Position numbers and translations under genes: made by a program. Below the pieces are notes generated by a model that ran no database searches, was not told the DNA's origin, and saw only the letters and a program-made list of their open reading frames with translations. Source: Siniperca chuatsi (taxonomy: Eukaryota; Chordata; Actinopteri; Centrarchiformes; Sinipercidae). Taken from it: a stretch of 64,000 bases of DNA. The stretch spans positions 710,001 through 774,000 of the forward strand of contig NC_058051.1 of the NCBI RefSeq assembly GCF_020085105.1. The letters run 5' to 3'. Position 1 is the stretch's first letter; each line of letters starts with the position of its first letter. Below are positions 63,295-64,000 of this stretch, piece after piece.

Positions 63295-64000
63295 CTGCGA
63301 CGGGACAAACAGGATGTGCTCAGGATCCCACATGTTGACTAACTGAGCTCACTTCAGGTCGCGGGTCAGACATGTTTGATGGATGTTTTCGCGTCGTGGC
63401 CTGCTGAACGCGAGGACATCAGCTGGGACTGCAGGACTCGCCTTTTACACTGATGACTTCACTACTTCAGGAAACGCCTCCCCGTAGTTTGACAGGAACG
63501 GTGCTAGGTAGTCTGCGGTGGGAACACATCGTTGTCTTCGTAATGTGCTGCTGCACCTTGGGTTCCTGCGGGAGAGGGTTAAGGTTAGCAGTTGATTTGT
63601 TCTAGTGTTTCTCACCGGAGCACCACTGTGAAGATTTTAGGAACATTTTGGGAAACATACCTGATGGTTAGAAGATCAGTGTGCATCCTGTGCAGAGCTA
63701 CAGTTAGTCCTGATCCAAGACTTTCATACTACCTATCAGGGTCCTGCTTCCTCCTTGAACTCGGGACATTTCAGTCACTGAGCGCCTCAGTGGAGCGCCT
63801 TAGAGGGAGAATGGAGGGTTGCAGTCTTTTTAACAAAAGCCATGAACATTACAAAGAAAGGTCTTCTTCATTAAAGTCAGTACAAGCCATGTAAAGTGAC
63901 GCTGAACGGCGGAGAAGGGAAGTTATAGAAAGAAGCAGCATTGCTGCGATACATCTTCCAGCCACCAGTGGCAGCACTGAGCTCACAGCTCTGCAGTTGA
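63218..64000 (+). other. phc2: PHC2 3' UTR, with (AC)n at 63238-63290
   Basis: No further ORF of note and no convincing poly(A) signal before the window ends, so the transcript probably continues. The AC run starts about 20 nt after the stop codon. Confidence 0.5.

Overview
The window looks like a teleost (probably percomorph) chromosome segment. It has compact multi-exon vertebrate genes with GT-AG introns, many AC/GT microsatellites, L2/Maui-like and other non-LTR retrotransposon fragments, a tRNA-derived SINE, and dispersed repeats typical of ray-finned fish. No prokaryotic or organellar sequence is seen. All calls rest on reading translated exons, splice sites and exon phases by eye; no database was searched.

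Layout. 1-14213 (+): the 3' 27 exons of RTEL1, a telomere and replication DNA helicase, ending in a PCNA-binding motif. The gene starts left of the window and one exon carries an apparent 2-nt frameshift. 15162-17540 (+): complete five-exon ICMT. 17541-22850: likely ICMT 3' UTR, then a LINE 3' region holding a 49-bp minisatellite. 22896-25906 (+): complete RPL22 with a 5'TOP promoter. 26072-29400: a broken L2-like LINE and another retrotransposon tail, with no gene. 29428-40650 (-): complete RCC2, whose inferred first intron holds a 2-kb CpG-rich minisatellite; other introns carry an L2 tail, a Harbinger-like remnant and a G-quadruplex tract. 40650-43009: repeats only. 43010-53422 (-): an eight-exon gene for a 731-residue membrane guanylyl cyclase with two transmembrane helices around an extracellular helical domain, with no receptor kinase-homology region. 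53430-55990: mostly a 1.7-kb ACT-type trinucleotide tract. 56000-64000 (+): PHC2, in a short form (278 aa) with FCS zinc finger and SAM domain; its 3' UTR runs off the window.

The genes do not form one pathway. In human, ICMT, RPL22, RCC2 and PHC2 all lie on chromosome 1p36-p34, so most of the window is one conserved linkage group, while RTEL1 is on 20q and marks a lineage-specific junction. The most unusual gene is the two-pass guanylyl cyclase: its architecture matches the NIT-domain guanylyl cyclases of invertebrates rather than the NPR/GUCY2 receptors of mammals.
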